Shown one piece after another: positions 56,184 through 63,825 of a stretch of DNA of 64,000 nt. The stretch comes from Gluconobacter albidus. GTDB taxonomy: Bacteria > Pseudomonadota > Alphaproteobacteria > Acetobacterales > Acetobacteraceae. Both the position numbers and the translations under genes were made by a program. Where the stretch lies: the NCBI RefSeq assembly GCF_002723915.1, contig NZ_BEWL01000004.1, positions 148,094 to 212,093 of the forward strand. Reading direction: 5' to 3'. The notes beneath the pieces are model-generated. The model did no database searches, had not been told where the DNA came from, and was given only the letters and a program-made list of their open reading frames with translations. Within the stretch, counting starts at the first letter, position 1. Each line of letters opens with the position of its first letter.

Positions 56184-57131
56184 ATGCATCACATCGGATT
56201 TTTTGTCTGCCCGAACCACCGGATTCTCGATCTCGCAGGCCCTCTGGGGGCTTTCGAAGAGGCCAACACCCTCATTGAGGGTGGGGCCTACCGGCTGACG
56301 GTCATCTCCGAACCCGGCGGCATCGTCGTCGGGAGCTCGGGGATGCCCATCGACACCCAACCCAGCCTCAGCACGGTTTTCGACACGGTTCTGTTCATCG
56401 GCGGAGACATCGAGGCTTTCCAAAACCCCGGCGTCATCGCAGCCGCAAAAAATCTCACGGCAAACACTGGCCGTATTGCGAGTGTGTGTACCGGTGCATT
56501 CCTCCTCGCAGAAACCGGGTTGCTCGACGGTCGCCGTGCAACGACCCACTGGCGCCTCGCACCAGAACTGCAACAGCGCTATCCCCAGATCAGGGTTGAG
56601 GCCGACCGTATCTTCATCTCGGACCACAATGTCTGGACATCTGCGGGGATTTCCGCAGGGATTGACCTGGCACTAGCCCTCATCGAAACCGACCACGGCA
56701 TCGAAATTGCACGCAACGTCGCACGTGAACTTGTCGTCCCTTATCGCCGATCCGGAGGGCAGTCACAGTTTTCGGCCATGTCCCGGATGGAACCGGAATC
56801 AGACCGGATCCGCATGGCGCTGGCATTCGCGCGCGACCATCTGGTCGAGCCCCTGCCGATTGAACGTCTGGCCGAAGCGGCCCGGTTAAGCGTCCGGCAG
56901 TTCGGGCGCGCATTTCGCAGCCAGACCGGCGAGACACCGGCCAGAGCGGTTGAACGTCTGCGCGTGGAAGCAGCCTGTGGCCGCCTGCAAAGCGGGTCGG
57001 AACCAATCGAACAGATCGCAAAAGCCGTTGGTTTTTCCGATCCGGAACGCATGCGCCGCGCCTTCGTCAAGCTGCACGGTCATCCGCCACAGGCGATCCG
57101 GCGCGCGGGCCGTCAGGACAGTGCCCTCTGA
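56184..57131 (+). CDS. GlxA family transcriptional regulator (DJ-1/PfpI plus AraC HTH)
   Basis: 315 aa. The N-terminal DJ-1/PfpI-like domain (about residues 1-180) includes SVCTGAFLLAETGLLDGRRATTHW, quoted here only as a landmark at about residue 105, with the elbow Cys. The C-terminal AraC-type double HTH covers about residues 210-310 (PLPIERLAEAARLSVRQF, IEQIAKAVGFSDPERMRRAF). Relatives sense amines, carnitine, isonitriles or other small molecules. It probably activates the neighbouring monooxygenase or the exported DJ-1-type enzyme at 59225. Confidence 0.9.
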   Translation: MHHIGFFVCPNHRILDLAGPLGAFEEANTLIEGGAYRLTVISEPGGIVVGSSGMPIDTQPSLSTVFDTVLFIGGDIEAFQNPGVIAAAKNLTANTGRIASVCTGAFLLAETGLLDGRRATTHWRLAPELQQRYPQIRVEADRIFISDHNVWTSAGISAGIDLALALIETDHGIEIARNVARELVVPYRRSGGQSQFSAMSRMEPESDRIRMALAFARDHLVEPLPIERLAEAARLSVRQFGRAFRSQTGETPARAVERLRVEAACGRLQSGSEPIEQIAKAVGFSDPERMRRAFVKLHGHPPQAIRRAGRQDSAL

Positions 57132-57151
57132 GTGATGACAAGGGCATGCTC

Positions 57152-57727
57152 TCAAATAGAGAGGACGCCCAGCAATGCCTCTGGCGGATCATGAATGAAC
57201 CCGTCGGCCTTCAGCATGACCAGCCCATGCAGCTGCCCCCACCTGACATGTGCCGAAAGATGCGAAGCCTCCGGGTCCGAAGCCGTAACGCGCTCCAGCA
57301 GCGGCTGAAAACTTGCGGTCGCTGCACGTTTGAGAGCGCTGTCGGGTGCAGCCCCCGGAACCAGACCCGATGCGAACATCAGGCGATAAAGCTCCACATT
57401 CCCTTCCCCGAACACAAGGTAGGCCACGGCCATCCGTTTCAGCGCCGTCTCTTCAGCACCGTCCGATGCGGCTTTGAGAAGAGCCTCGGTGAACCGTTCG
57501 AACCCATCCGTCGCAACGGCGGCGAGAAGGTCTTCACGGTCACTGAAATGGCGATACGGCGCCGACTGCGCCACGCCAGCCCTGCGTGCCAGCGATGCCA
57601 TGGAAAGCCCCTGCGCCCCATGAGCGGCAATTTCCGCCCGGGCGGCATCGAGCAACACTTTCCGCAAATCACCATGATGATAGGTCCTGCGAGAACCGGA
57701 GGATTGTATGCCTGCGCCTTGCTTCAT
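57152..57727 (-). CDS. TetR family transcriptional regulator (WHG domain)
   Basis: 191 aa. The N-terminal HTH is LARRAGVAQSAPYRHFSDREDLLAAVA, with the preceding helix RKVLLDAARAEIAAHG. The C-terminal ligand domain is of the TetR_C WHG type (VRWGQLHGLVML). It is divergent from the carotenoid oxygenase gene, and two inverted repeats lie in the 76-base gap, so that gene is its most likely target. Confidence 0.9.
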   Translation of the reverse strand: MKQGAGIQSSGSRRTYHHGDLRKVLLDAARAEIAAHGAQGLSMASLARRAGVAQSAPYRHFSDREDLLAAVATDGFERFTEALLKAASDGAEETALKRMAVAYLVFGEGNVELYRLMFASGLVPGAAPDSALKRAATASFQPLLERVTASDPEASHLSAHVRWGQLHGLVMLKADGFIHDPPEALLGVLSI

Positions 57728-57748
57728 GTGATGACTTATAACATTTAA

Positions 57749-57791
57749 GTTGACACCGGATCAACAAATGATGATGTGATGAACTATCACA
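57749..57791. promoter_or_regulatory. Inverted repeats between tetR and carotenoid oxygenase
   Basis: Two elements: GTTGA-N7-TCAAC at 57749-57765 and TGTGAT-N5-ATCACA at 57775-57791. The second ends 13 bases before the oxygenase ATG at 57804. They are candidate TetR operators controlling both genes. Confidence 0.45.
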
Positions 57792-57803
57792 TAGGACATC
57801 GTC

Positions 57804-59180
57804 ATGACTCTGATCCCGAAATCCCATGCCTCCACGCACTCAGGCGCGCCCTATCTCGCCAGGAATTTCAAACCGATCGAAGTTGAAACGACCGCTTTCG
57901 ATCTGGAAGTGACCGGTCGTATTCCCGAAGCACTGAACGGTCGCCTGCTTCGCATCGGTCCTAACCCCGCCGGCACCCCGGATCCCGCACGTTACCACTG
58001 GTTTTCAGGCTCGGGAATGGCGCACGGCCTGCGCCTGCGGGGCGGCAGGGCGGAGTGGTATCGCAGCCGTTATGTCCGGGACGCAGCCGTGGTCGCTGCT
58101 CTGAAATATCCACCGCTCGGAGGGCCTGGGGCCGGTTTGCGCGATGGCAGCGTAAACACGAACGTCATCAGCGTCGGTGGAAAACTATACGCCGTTGTCG
58201 AAGCCGGCAGCCTGCCCGTCGAACTGACCTACGAACTGGAAAGCGTTGCACGTGCGGATTTCAATGGCACGCTTGAAGCCGGCTTTACCGGCCATCCAAA
58301 GTTCGACCCCCTGACCGGTGAACATCACGCCCTGACGTATGAACCCGGACAGCCCGTTCGTTATATTTCGCTCGATCAGAACGGGCGTGCCACGACAAAA
58401 GCGCGGATCAACCTGCCTCATATTCCACTGATCCACGATATGGCATTTACCGCATCGTTCATCGTCATACCGGATCTTCCTGTCACGTTTCAGCCCGAAC
58501 GCTCGGAAGCGAAATTTCCCTGGCTTTGGGACGCGCGCCGGGATGCGCGGATCGGACTGTTGCCACGCGACGGAGACGTTACCGCCCTTCAATGGTTCGA
58601 AGCCCCACGCTGCTTCGTCTTCCATTTCGTGAATGCCTATGACGATGGCGACCTGACCCTCATTGACCTTGTTCGCCATCCCCGCATGTTCGACCGCGAT
58701 CACAACGGCCCGAACGAAGGAGCGCCCACCCTCGTCCGCTGGACGCTCGACCGCCGCTCCGGACAGTTGAGCGAAACGCTCCTTGACGATCACGGCACTG
58801 AATTTCCACGGATCAATGACCGGTTCAGCGGTCAGTCCTATCGCTTCGGCTATACAGCCCACTGGGGCCGCGACGTGCGCTTTGGCCCGGCCATGAAACA
58901 CGACATGCTGCGGGGAACCACGGAAATACATCATTACGGCCCCGACCGCATGACACTGGAGCCCATCTTCGTGCGCAAGCCAGATGCCCTTGCCGAAGAT
59001 GAAGGCTGGATCATGTCTTACGTGTATGATGCAGCCCGAAATCTGAGCGATGTCGTGATTCTGGACGCACAGGATTTCGCAGGTGAACCCGTCGCTACAA
59101 TACACTTGCCGGTTCGTGTGCCGTTTGGTTTCCATGGAGAATGGATTGCCGACGACATCCCTGAATCACCTCCGGCCTGA
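57804..59180 (+). CDS. Carotenoid cleavage oxygenase / lignostilbene dioxygenase family
   Basis: 458 aa non-haem Fe(II) enzyme that splits a C=C bond with O2. The four iron-binding His are seen in GHPKFDPLTGEHH (about residue 165), LIHDMAFT (about 212), FHFVNAYDDG (about 273) and PFGFHGEW (about 448). PNPAGTPDPARYHWFSGSGM is the family N-terminal block. No carotenoid synthesis genes lie nearby, so a stilbene, isoeugenol or other phenylpropenoid is at least as likely as substrate. Divergent from its putative TetR regulator. Confidence 0.9.
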   Translation: MTLIPKSHASTHSGAPYLARNFKPIEVETTAFDLEVTGRIPEALNGRLLRIGPNPAGTPDPARYHWFSGSGMAHGLRLRGGRAEWYRSRYVRDAAVVAALKYPPLGGPGAGLRDGSVNTNVISVGGKLYAVVEAGSLPVELTYELESVARADFNGTLEAGFTGHPKFDPLTGEHHALTYEPGQPVRYISLDQNGRATTKARINLPHIPLIHDMAFTASFIVIPDLPVTFQPERSEAKFPWLWDARRDARIGLLPRDGDVTALQWFEAPRCFVFHFVNAYDDGDLTLIDLVRHPRMFDRDHNGPNEGAPTLVRWTLDRRSGQLSETLLDDHGTEFPRINDRFSGQSYRFGYTAHWGRDVRFGPAMKHDMLRGTTEIHHYGPDRMTLEPIFVRKPDALAEDEGWIMSYVYDAARNLSDVVILDAQDFAGEPVATIHLPVRVPFGFHGEWIADDIPESPPA

Positions 59181-59184
59181 AACC

Positions 59185-59211
59185 GGTACGCACCATTTTT
59201 GGGTGCATACC
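59185..59211. terminator. Bidirectional hairpin between convergent genes
   Basis: Ten-base arms GGTACGCACC (59185-59194) and GGTGCATACC (59202-59211) with one mismatch, loop ATTTTTG. It lies between the oxygenase stop (59180) and the end of the convergent DJ-1-type gene (59225). Confidence 0.55.
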
Positions 59212-59224
59212 AGCTCTCTACAGA

Positions 59225-60040
59225 CTAAAGAACCGGACGCATCAAACCGTCCTGAGACCCTGGAAGTTTTTTATAAACGACGTCACGAATTTCTGGGGGC
59301 GCCTCCGCAGGGTTTCCAGCATGAAACGGTGGCTGCGGATCATACTGGACAAGAAGCTGCACTTCCTGCGCAGCCTGTGCCCCACGGAGTTCAGCCGCGA
59401 TCGCCAGACCGAAATCAATGCCAGCCGTCACCCCGCCGCCGCTCATGAAGCGGCCGTCTTTCACGATACGCGCAGGATCCGGAATGGCCCCATACTCCTT
59501 GAGCACGTTCAGAAACGCCCAATGACAGGCACTCCGCTGTCCCTTCAGGACGCCTGAAGCCGCAAGGATGATCGAGCCGGTGCAGACAGAGGTCACATAT
59601 CTCGCAGTCTCGGACAGACGCCGGACGTGCCCCAGCATCTCGGGCTTCATCATGGCCGAAAGATTCAGGGCACCAGGCACGCAAATGACATCGACCTTGT
59701 CGATATCGGAAAGTTTTTCCGTCGGCCCGAAAACAATCCCTTTTTCCAGCGTGACGAAACCGCCCTCAGGACTGGCAAAACGAATTTTCGTATTGGGAAT
59801 GCGCGAAAGGATTTCATTGGGACCCGCAAAATCGAGAAGCGTCCCGTTCGGATAAATCGCGAACAGAAAATCGATAGGCTTTTCGGCTGTACCCGGCACA
59901 GCCGCCCGTACGCTTTCCGGCAAAAGGCGCGTTGCCGCCGTGGCGGCAATCGCAGCGCCGCCCATGAGCATCATGCGCCGACGCGCACGCCCGTCCTCAC
60001 TCAACTCTTCCGAGATCGTCTCGCCAATAATTCCAGACAT
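59225..60040 (-). CDS. Tat-exported DJ-1/PfpI protein, isonitrile hydratase-like
   Basis: 271 aa. Residues 20-48 form a Tat-type leader (ARRRMMLMGGAAIAATAAT). The DJ-1/PfpI domain follows, with the nucleophile region SVCTGSIILAASGVLKG and ACHWAFL. The C-terminal stretch YDPQPPFHAGNPAEAP is typical of isonitrile (isocyanide) hydratase InhA. Such enzymes turn isonitriles into N-formamides, usually in the cytoplasm, so periplasmic export would be unusual. It is divergent from the SDR gene across an intergenic region with a long inverted repeat. Confidence 0.83.
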   Translation of the reverse strand: MSGIIGETISEELSEDGRARRRMMLMGGAAIAATAATRLLPESVRAAVPGTAEKPIDFLFAIYPNGTLLDFAGPNEILSRIPNTKIRFASPEGGFVTLEKGIVFGPTEKLSDIDKVDVICVPGALNLSAMMKPEMLGHVRRLSETARYVTSVCTGSIILAASGVLKGQRSACHWAFLNVLKEYGAIPDPARIVKDGRFMSGGGVTAGIDFGLAIAAELRGAQAAQEVQLLVQYDPQPPFHAGNPAEAPPEIRDVVYKKLPGSQDGLMRPVL

Positions 60041-60119
60041 TTCCGTCTCCTCATCTCTCCGGCCCTACAGGGCTGGTTGCTGGACGGTTCTGAGACGTAA
60101 TCGCACATCAGAATTTCCA

Positions 60120-60198
60120 AAAGGACCTATTTCCCTTGTTTTACGCCACCTGAAACATACGGCGTCATATGTCTTAAAATAAGGGAAATACGTCCTTT
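60120..60198. repeat. Long inverted repeat in a divergent promoter region
   Basis: Arms of 24 bases at 60120-60143 and 60175-60198 match as inverted copies with two mismatches (core TATTTCCCTT, ends AAAGGAC and TTTTA). Inside the 31-base spacer a second inverted repeat ACGCC/GGCGT occurs at 60143-60147 and 60161-60165. It sits between the exported isonitrile hydratase-like gene (starts 60040) and the SDR gene (starts 60285). It is probably a pair of operator sites for a dimeric regulator, possibly the GlxA-, MarR- or TetR-type protein of the cluster. Confidence 0.75.
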
Positions 60199-60284
60199 AG
60201 GTCATGTCGCATTTCGCTAGGATCAACGGGAACGATGATCGCGTCCGGAACGCCTGTCACGTTTTTCTAATATGGGGATCTGAT

Positions 60285-61031
60285 ATGAGACTTTCGGGAA
60301 AAACCGCCCTCATCACGGGCGGTACGAGCGGTATCGGCCTTGCGACCGCAAAGCGGTTTATCGCAGAAGGTGCCCGCATTGCCGTGACCGGCCGTGACGA
60401 AACCCGGTTTGCGGATGTGCATGCAGAACTGGACGGCGAAGCCCTCGTTCTTGCTGCTGACGTCCGGTCTGTCGACGCCATGAAATCCGTTGCTGACGAG
60501 GTCCGCAAATCATTTGGCGGCCTCGACATCCTGTTTGTAAATGCCGGCTATGTCATTCCGACACCATTACAGTCGATTGATGAACGTCAATACGACGACA
60601 TCATGGATGTCAGCGTCAAAGGCGCCGTATTCACAATGCAGGCGGCGCTGCCCGTGCTGCGTGAAGGAGCCTCCGTTATTCTGACGACGTCCTTCATTGA
60701 CCAGACCGGCAAACATGGCCTGTCTCTGGTCGCCGCCGCCAAAGCGGCAGTCCGATCATTCGCGCGGAGCTGGTCCTATGAACTGCTCAACCACAAAATC
60801 CGTGTCAACGCGGTCGCACCCGGCGGTATTGAAACGCCGCTTCTGAACAAAATCGGCCTTTCTGAAGCCGAAGTAGAAAACTTCAAAGCACAGTTCGCTG
60901 CGAGCGTCCCTCTGGGGCGAATGGGCCGGGCCGAGGAAATTGCCGCCGCCGTCCTGTATCTCGCAAGCGACGAATCCCGATACGTTATCGGAACAGAACT
61001 GGTCGTCGATGGCGGTTGTTCGCAGCTTTGA
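60285..61031 (+). CDS. Short-chain dehydrogenase/reductase (SDR)
   Basis: 248 aa Rossmann-fold oxidoreductase. Coenzyme loop is TGGTSGIGLATAKRF and LFVNAGY replaces the usual NNAG. The catalytic Ser-Tyr-Lys triad is altered: TTSFIDQTGKHGLSLVAAAKAAV has Lys but Leu where Tyr is expected, given here by positions about 143-162. The C-terminus YVIGTELVVDGGCSQL is typical. ATG 60285 follows GGGGA. Substrate unknown; an NTF2-like protein follows after 50 bases. The missing Tyr, if the alignment is right, suggests altered or lost activity. Confidence 0.85.
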   Translation: MRLSGKTALITGGTSGIGLATAKRFIAEGARIAVTGRDETRFADVHAELDGEALVLAADVRSVDAMKSVADEVRKSFGGLDILFVNAGYVIPTPLQSIDERQYDDIMDVSVKGAVFTMQAALPVLREGASVILTTSFIDQTGKHGLSLVAAAKAAVRSFARSWSYELLNHKIRVNAVAPGGIETPLLNKIGLSEAEVENFKAQFAASVPLGRMGRAEEIAAAVLYLASDESRYVIGTELVVDGGCSQL

Positions 61032-61080
61032 ACCACAGATCCAACAGCTTCCACGCATATTTAACACCGGGACAACCATC

Positions 61081-61563
61081 ATGACATTTACAAAGCCGCT
61101 CGCCTCTTTTCTGGGTGCCTCCATAGCCTTCGCCCTGCACTGTACCCCTGCCCTGGCAGCCAGTACGCAATCGCCTGATGCGGCTGCCGTAAAAGCTGTG
61201 ACCGAACAGTTTGCTACTGACCTCGCCAAAGGGGACCTCAAGGCGATTTCACGTCTCTACACCGATGATGCCAGGCTGCTACCGCCCAATGACGATCCGG
61301 TTTCCGGTCGTGCTGCAATCCTCGCCTATTTCGAGAAGACCCTGCGGCCGGATCTCGTCGGGGGCGCCACATTCGATCACTACGAGATTTATGGCGGTGA
61401 AAACTCCGCCATAAGCCTCTCTCAGATCAGAATGCTCGATACCAAAGGTCAGGTTATTGAGCGCGGAAAACAAACAATTGTCCTGCTCAAGCAGGATGGA
61501 AAATGGAAGATTCATCGGGATATGTGGTCTGACAACGCTCCCACCAGTCCTGAAAAACCATAA
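61081..61563 (+). CDS. Secreted NTF2-like (SgcJ/DUF4440-type) protein
   Basis: 160 aa with signal peptide (LGASIAFALHCTPALAA). The mature part is an NTF2-like cone fold of the SgcJ/EcaC type: VKAVTEQFATDLAKGDLKAI, LYTDDARLLPPNDDPVSGRA and the end KQDGKWKIHRDMWSDN. Members range from steroid isomerase-like enzymes to binding proteins. It is 50 bases downstream of the SDR and probably co-transcribed with it. Secretion sets it apart from the cytoplasmic SDR. Confidence 0.83.
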   Translation: MTFTKPLASFLGASIAFALHCTPALAASTQSPDAAAVKAVTEQFATDLAKGDLKAISRLYTDDARLLPPNDDPVSGRAAILAYFEKTLRPDLVGGATFDHYEIYGGENSAISLSQIRMLDTKGQVIERGKQTIVLLKQDGKWKIHRDMWSDNAPTSPEKP

Positions 61564-61581
61564 TATAATCCGGCACGGAAC

Positions 61582-61627
61582 CTGCTGTGCTCGCGGCGTC
61601 ATGCCTATTCATAGCGCAGCACAGCAG
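61582..61627. terminator. Inverted repeat after the NTF2-like gene
   Basis: CTGCTGTGCT (61582-61591) and AGCACAGCAG (61618-61627) are perfect 10-base inverted arms with a 26-base loop, starting 18 bases past the stop. No T-tract is seen. It could be a terminator or processed RNA hairpin. Confidence 0.4.
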
Positions 61628-61698
61628 ATCAGACATTCTCTATCGCCAAGAATCTTCAGTTCATGCGTCTTCTTCTCGTTCTCCTCTCTCCCTGACAC

Positions 61699-61735
61699 CA
61701 CACGGACGCAGCTCCAGAAGCTGCATTTCCGTGTG
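61699..61735. terminator. Stacked hairpin downstream of the fibre-like gene
   Basis: CACACGGA (61699-61706) pairs with TCCGTGTG (61728-61735), and inside it GCAGCT pairs with AGCTGC around a short loop. It lies about 40 bases beyond the stop of the minus-strand fibre-like gene, so it is a probable terminator for it, though no U-tract is evident. Confidence 0.5.
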
Positions 61736-61773
61736 ATGAAACAAATGTTGTAATCTGTGAGAATTTCGCCCTC

Positions 61774-63759
61774 TTAATTCGAAATCGGATTATTCTGACT
61801 ATCGGTCCATTTGGTGCCGTTGGCATGGTAGAATGCAGCAACACCGGTCACGCCGTTCAGCTTGCAATCCGAACACCACATCTGGGTTCCGTCCTGAGCG
61901 GGACGATAGACGTTGTTGAGATCAGACGCAGACATTGACCCCGGCGTGGTCCCCGCATTTGCGCTCAGCATTCCAGTAACGGAGAGGCTGGCATTCGTCC
62001 CACCACTGTCCTGCAGCTTCAGGGTATTCCCCGAAGGCGCTGAAAAATAGGGCGCACCATTCACACCATCCCCTGTGGCGGGCTCGATCTGCACCGTATG
62101 CCCGGGCCCCACGGTGACGTCACCACTTCCGCTGACAGTCAAACCACAATTGGTCCCTGAGCCGCAGAGCGCAACCGAGCTGTCCGACATGCCATACTTG
62201 ATCGCGCCATTCACATAACCGCTGATCGTGCCATACCAGCTCTGGGTACGATTGGTGACACTCGGATTGGTGCCAGGCGTTACGACAGGGCCAACGTAGA
62301 GGTTCGGGTTCGCACCCGCCACATCCTGCTGAAGCCGCGTGATCTGCCGGTAAGACATCCCGTCTGCGATGGCCACATTCTCACTCAGCGTGAAGGTCTT
62401 CCCAACGGCCGTACTGGCATCAAACCTGGAGCAATGACTGGCGACGTAAAGCGATTGGCCATAGATCGCGCTGCTGTTGCAACCACCCCAGAGCGAAATC
62501 TGGATCGGCAGACTGCCTGAAACCACAACGCCTGCGCTGTCCTCGGTGAACTCGGTGCCGTCATTGATTGTACCGTTGGACTGCGGCGAAATCACATATC
62601 CCGAATACTTCACGCTGTGCGGCGTCTTGGCATAGGTCGCAAAATCCGTCTCTTCAGCCTGGTATTCATGCGCCAGAGAGGTTTCCGCACCTGCCGTCGG
62701 CTCGACATAGCTGGCATACACATTCCGGGCAAAAACCTTGCCGGGAGAGCCAATCCAGACCGTCGGTGTCGTACGGCTGGAATAGAGCGACGTGTCCAGT
62801 TTCGTCACATCCGGAACCGCCCCTGTTCCAGGGGCCTGCTCGAACACCGACCAGCCGTTGACCGTAATCGTATTGCCCGACCAGCCCGTGACATAGCCGC
62901 CATAAAAACGGGCGGTCGGGATCTGACCGGATGAACTGCCCGTATCCGTCAGGCTCGTATCAATGGAATTCGACCAGATATACATGCCTGCACGCAGCTG
63001 ATTGATCTGCTCCGCCGTCAGCGCGGATGCCAGCGTCACGGATGTGGCCGTATAGGCCGTGACCGGAAGGATCAGGCGGGCTGGCGCATTGTCGAGATGC
63101 TCATAGAACCCCACGATATCGCCCATGCCCGCGTTGGCGGAAACACCTTCATGCCAGTCGGTGCCTGAAATGGCCGCACGACCCGCACTGTCCGTCTGGG
63201 TGCCCCCCGTCGCAATCACGCACAGCGCGCAGCCATTGTTGTAATTACCATAAGGGCGCGCAACAATATTGACGATCGCACTGGTTGCCGCATCCCCAGC
63301 CCCACCAGAAACGACCGGAAGAGAAAACCCCCCCAACCAGATCGCATTTATATCACCGGCCAGAGCATCCTGCGCGCCAGCCCCAAGGCTGTCCTGTATG
63401 GCAGAAACCAGCGACCCGTTACTTGCCGTATATTGCGCCTGCGTTGAAACATTCGCAGTCACGTTCCCATTATCATTGAGGCCGGCAATACCATTTGGGA
63501 CGTTAATATCGCTTTGATTAAGACCATTACAGGCGACCGGCGTACCACCACCATCAACCCCGCAGATTTCCTGCACAACCAGAGTTTTCTTCCACACTCC
63601 GTTATTGTCTTTGTATGCTTCAGCGTACGGGATTTTTTGTGAATTTTCTTTTGTTATTACTGTGACCTGCTGAAAATCTCCATTCTTGTCTTTATAAGAC
63701 ATCGGATAAGAAAATGCGAAGGTCGGAAATATAAGAAATAAGATTACAATCTTCTTCAA
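61774..63759 (-). CDS. Large secreted protein, phage tail-fibre-like, function unknown
   Basis: 661 aa. I place the start at TTG 63759 because GGGAG lies nine bases before it and the signal peptide (KKIVILFLIFPTFAFS) follows at once; an ATG at 63825 is the alternative. The mature N-terminus has two similar segments, MSYKDKNGDFQQVTVI and EAYKDNNGVWKKTLVV. The middle is Gly/Ser/Thr/Asn-rich with repeated beta-strand-like stretches (about residues 60-600), as in phage tail fibres or surface adhesins. The C-terminus holds a CSDC pair and FYHANGTKWTDSQNNP. No family named with confidence. Codons at the 5' end are AT-rich compared with neighbours. Confidence 0.75.
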   Translation of the reverse strand: MKKIVILFLIFPTFAFSYPMSYKDKNGDFQQVTVITKENSQKIPYAEAYKDNNGVWKKTLVVQEICGVDGGGTPVACNGLNQSDINVPNGIAGLNDNGNVTANVSTQAQYTASNGSLVSAIQDSLGAGAQDALAGDINAIWLGGFSLPVVSGGAGDAATSAIVNIVARPYGNYNNGCALCVIATGGTQTDSAGRAAISGTDWHEGVSANAGMGDIVGFYEHLDNAPARLILPVTAYTATSVTLASALTAEQINQLRAGMYIWSNSIDTSLTDTGSSSGQIPTARFYGGYVTGWSGNTITVNGWSVFEQAPGTGAVPDVTKLDTSLYSSRTTPTVWIGSPGKVFARNVYASYVEPTAGAETSLAHEYQAEETDFATYAKTPHSVKYSGYVISPQSNGTINDGTEFTEDSAGVVVSGSLPIQISLWGGCNSSAIYGQSLYVASHCSRFDASTAVGKTFTLSENVAIADGMSYRQITRLQQDVAGANPNLYVGPVVTPGTNPSVTNRTQSWYGTISGYVNGAIKYGMSDSSVALCGSGTNCGLTVSGSGDVTVGPGHTVQIEPATGDGVNGAPYFSAPSGNTLKLQDSGGTNASLSVTGMLSANAGTTPGSMSASDLNNVYRPAQDGTQMWCSDCKLNGVTGVAAFYHANGTKWTDSQNNPISN

Positions 63760-63825
63760 TGCATAAATCTCCCAATACGCATAGCGAGACTGACGCCGGT
63801 CTAAGCAGGCATCACCGAAATTCAA

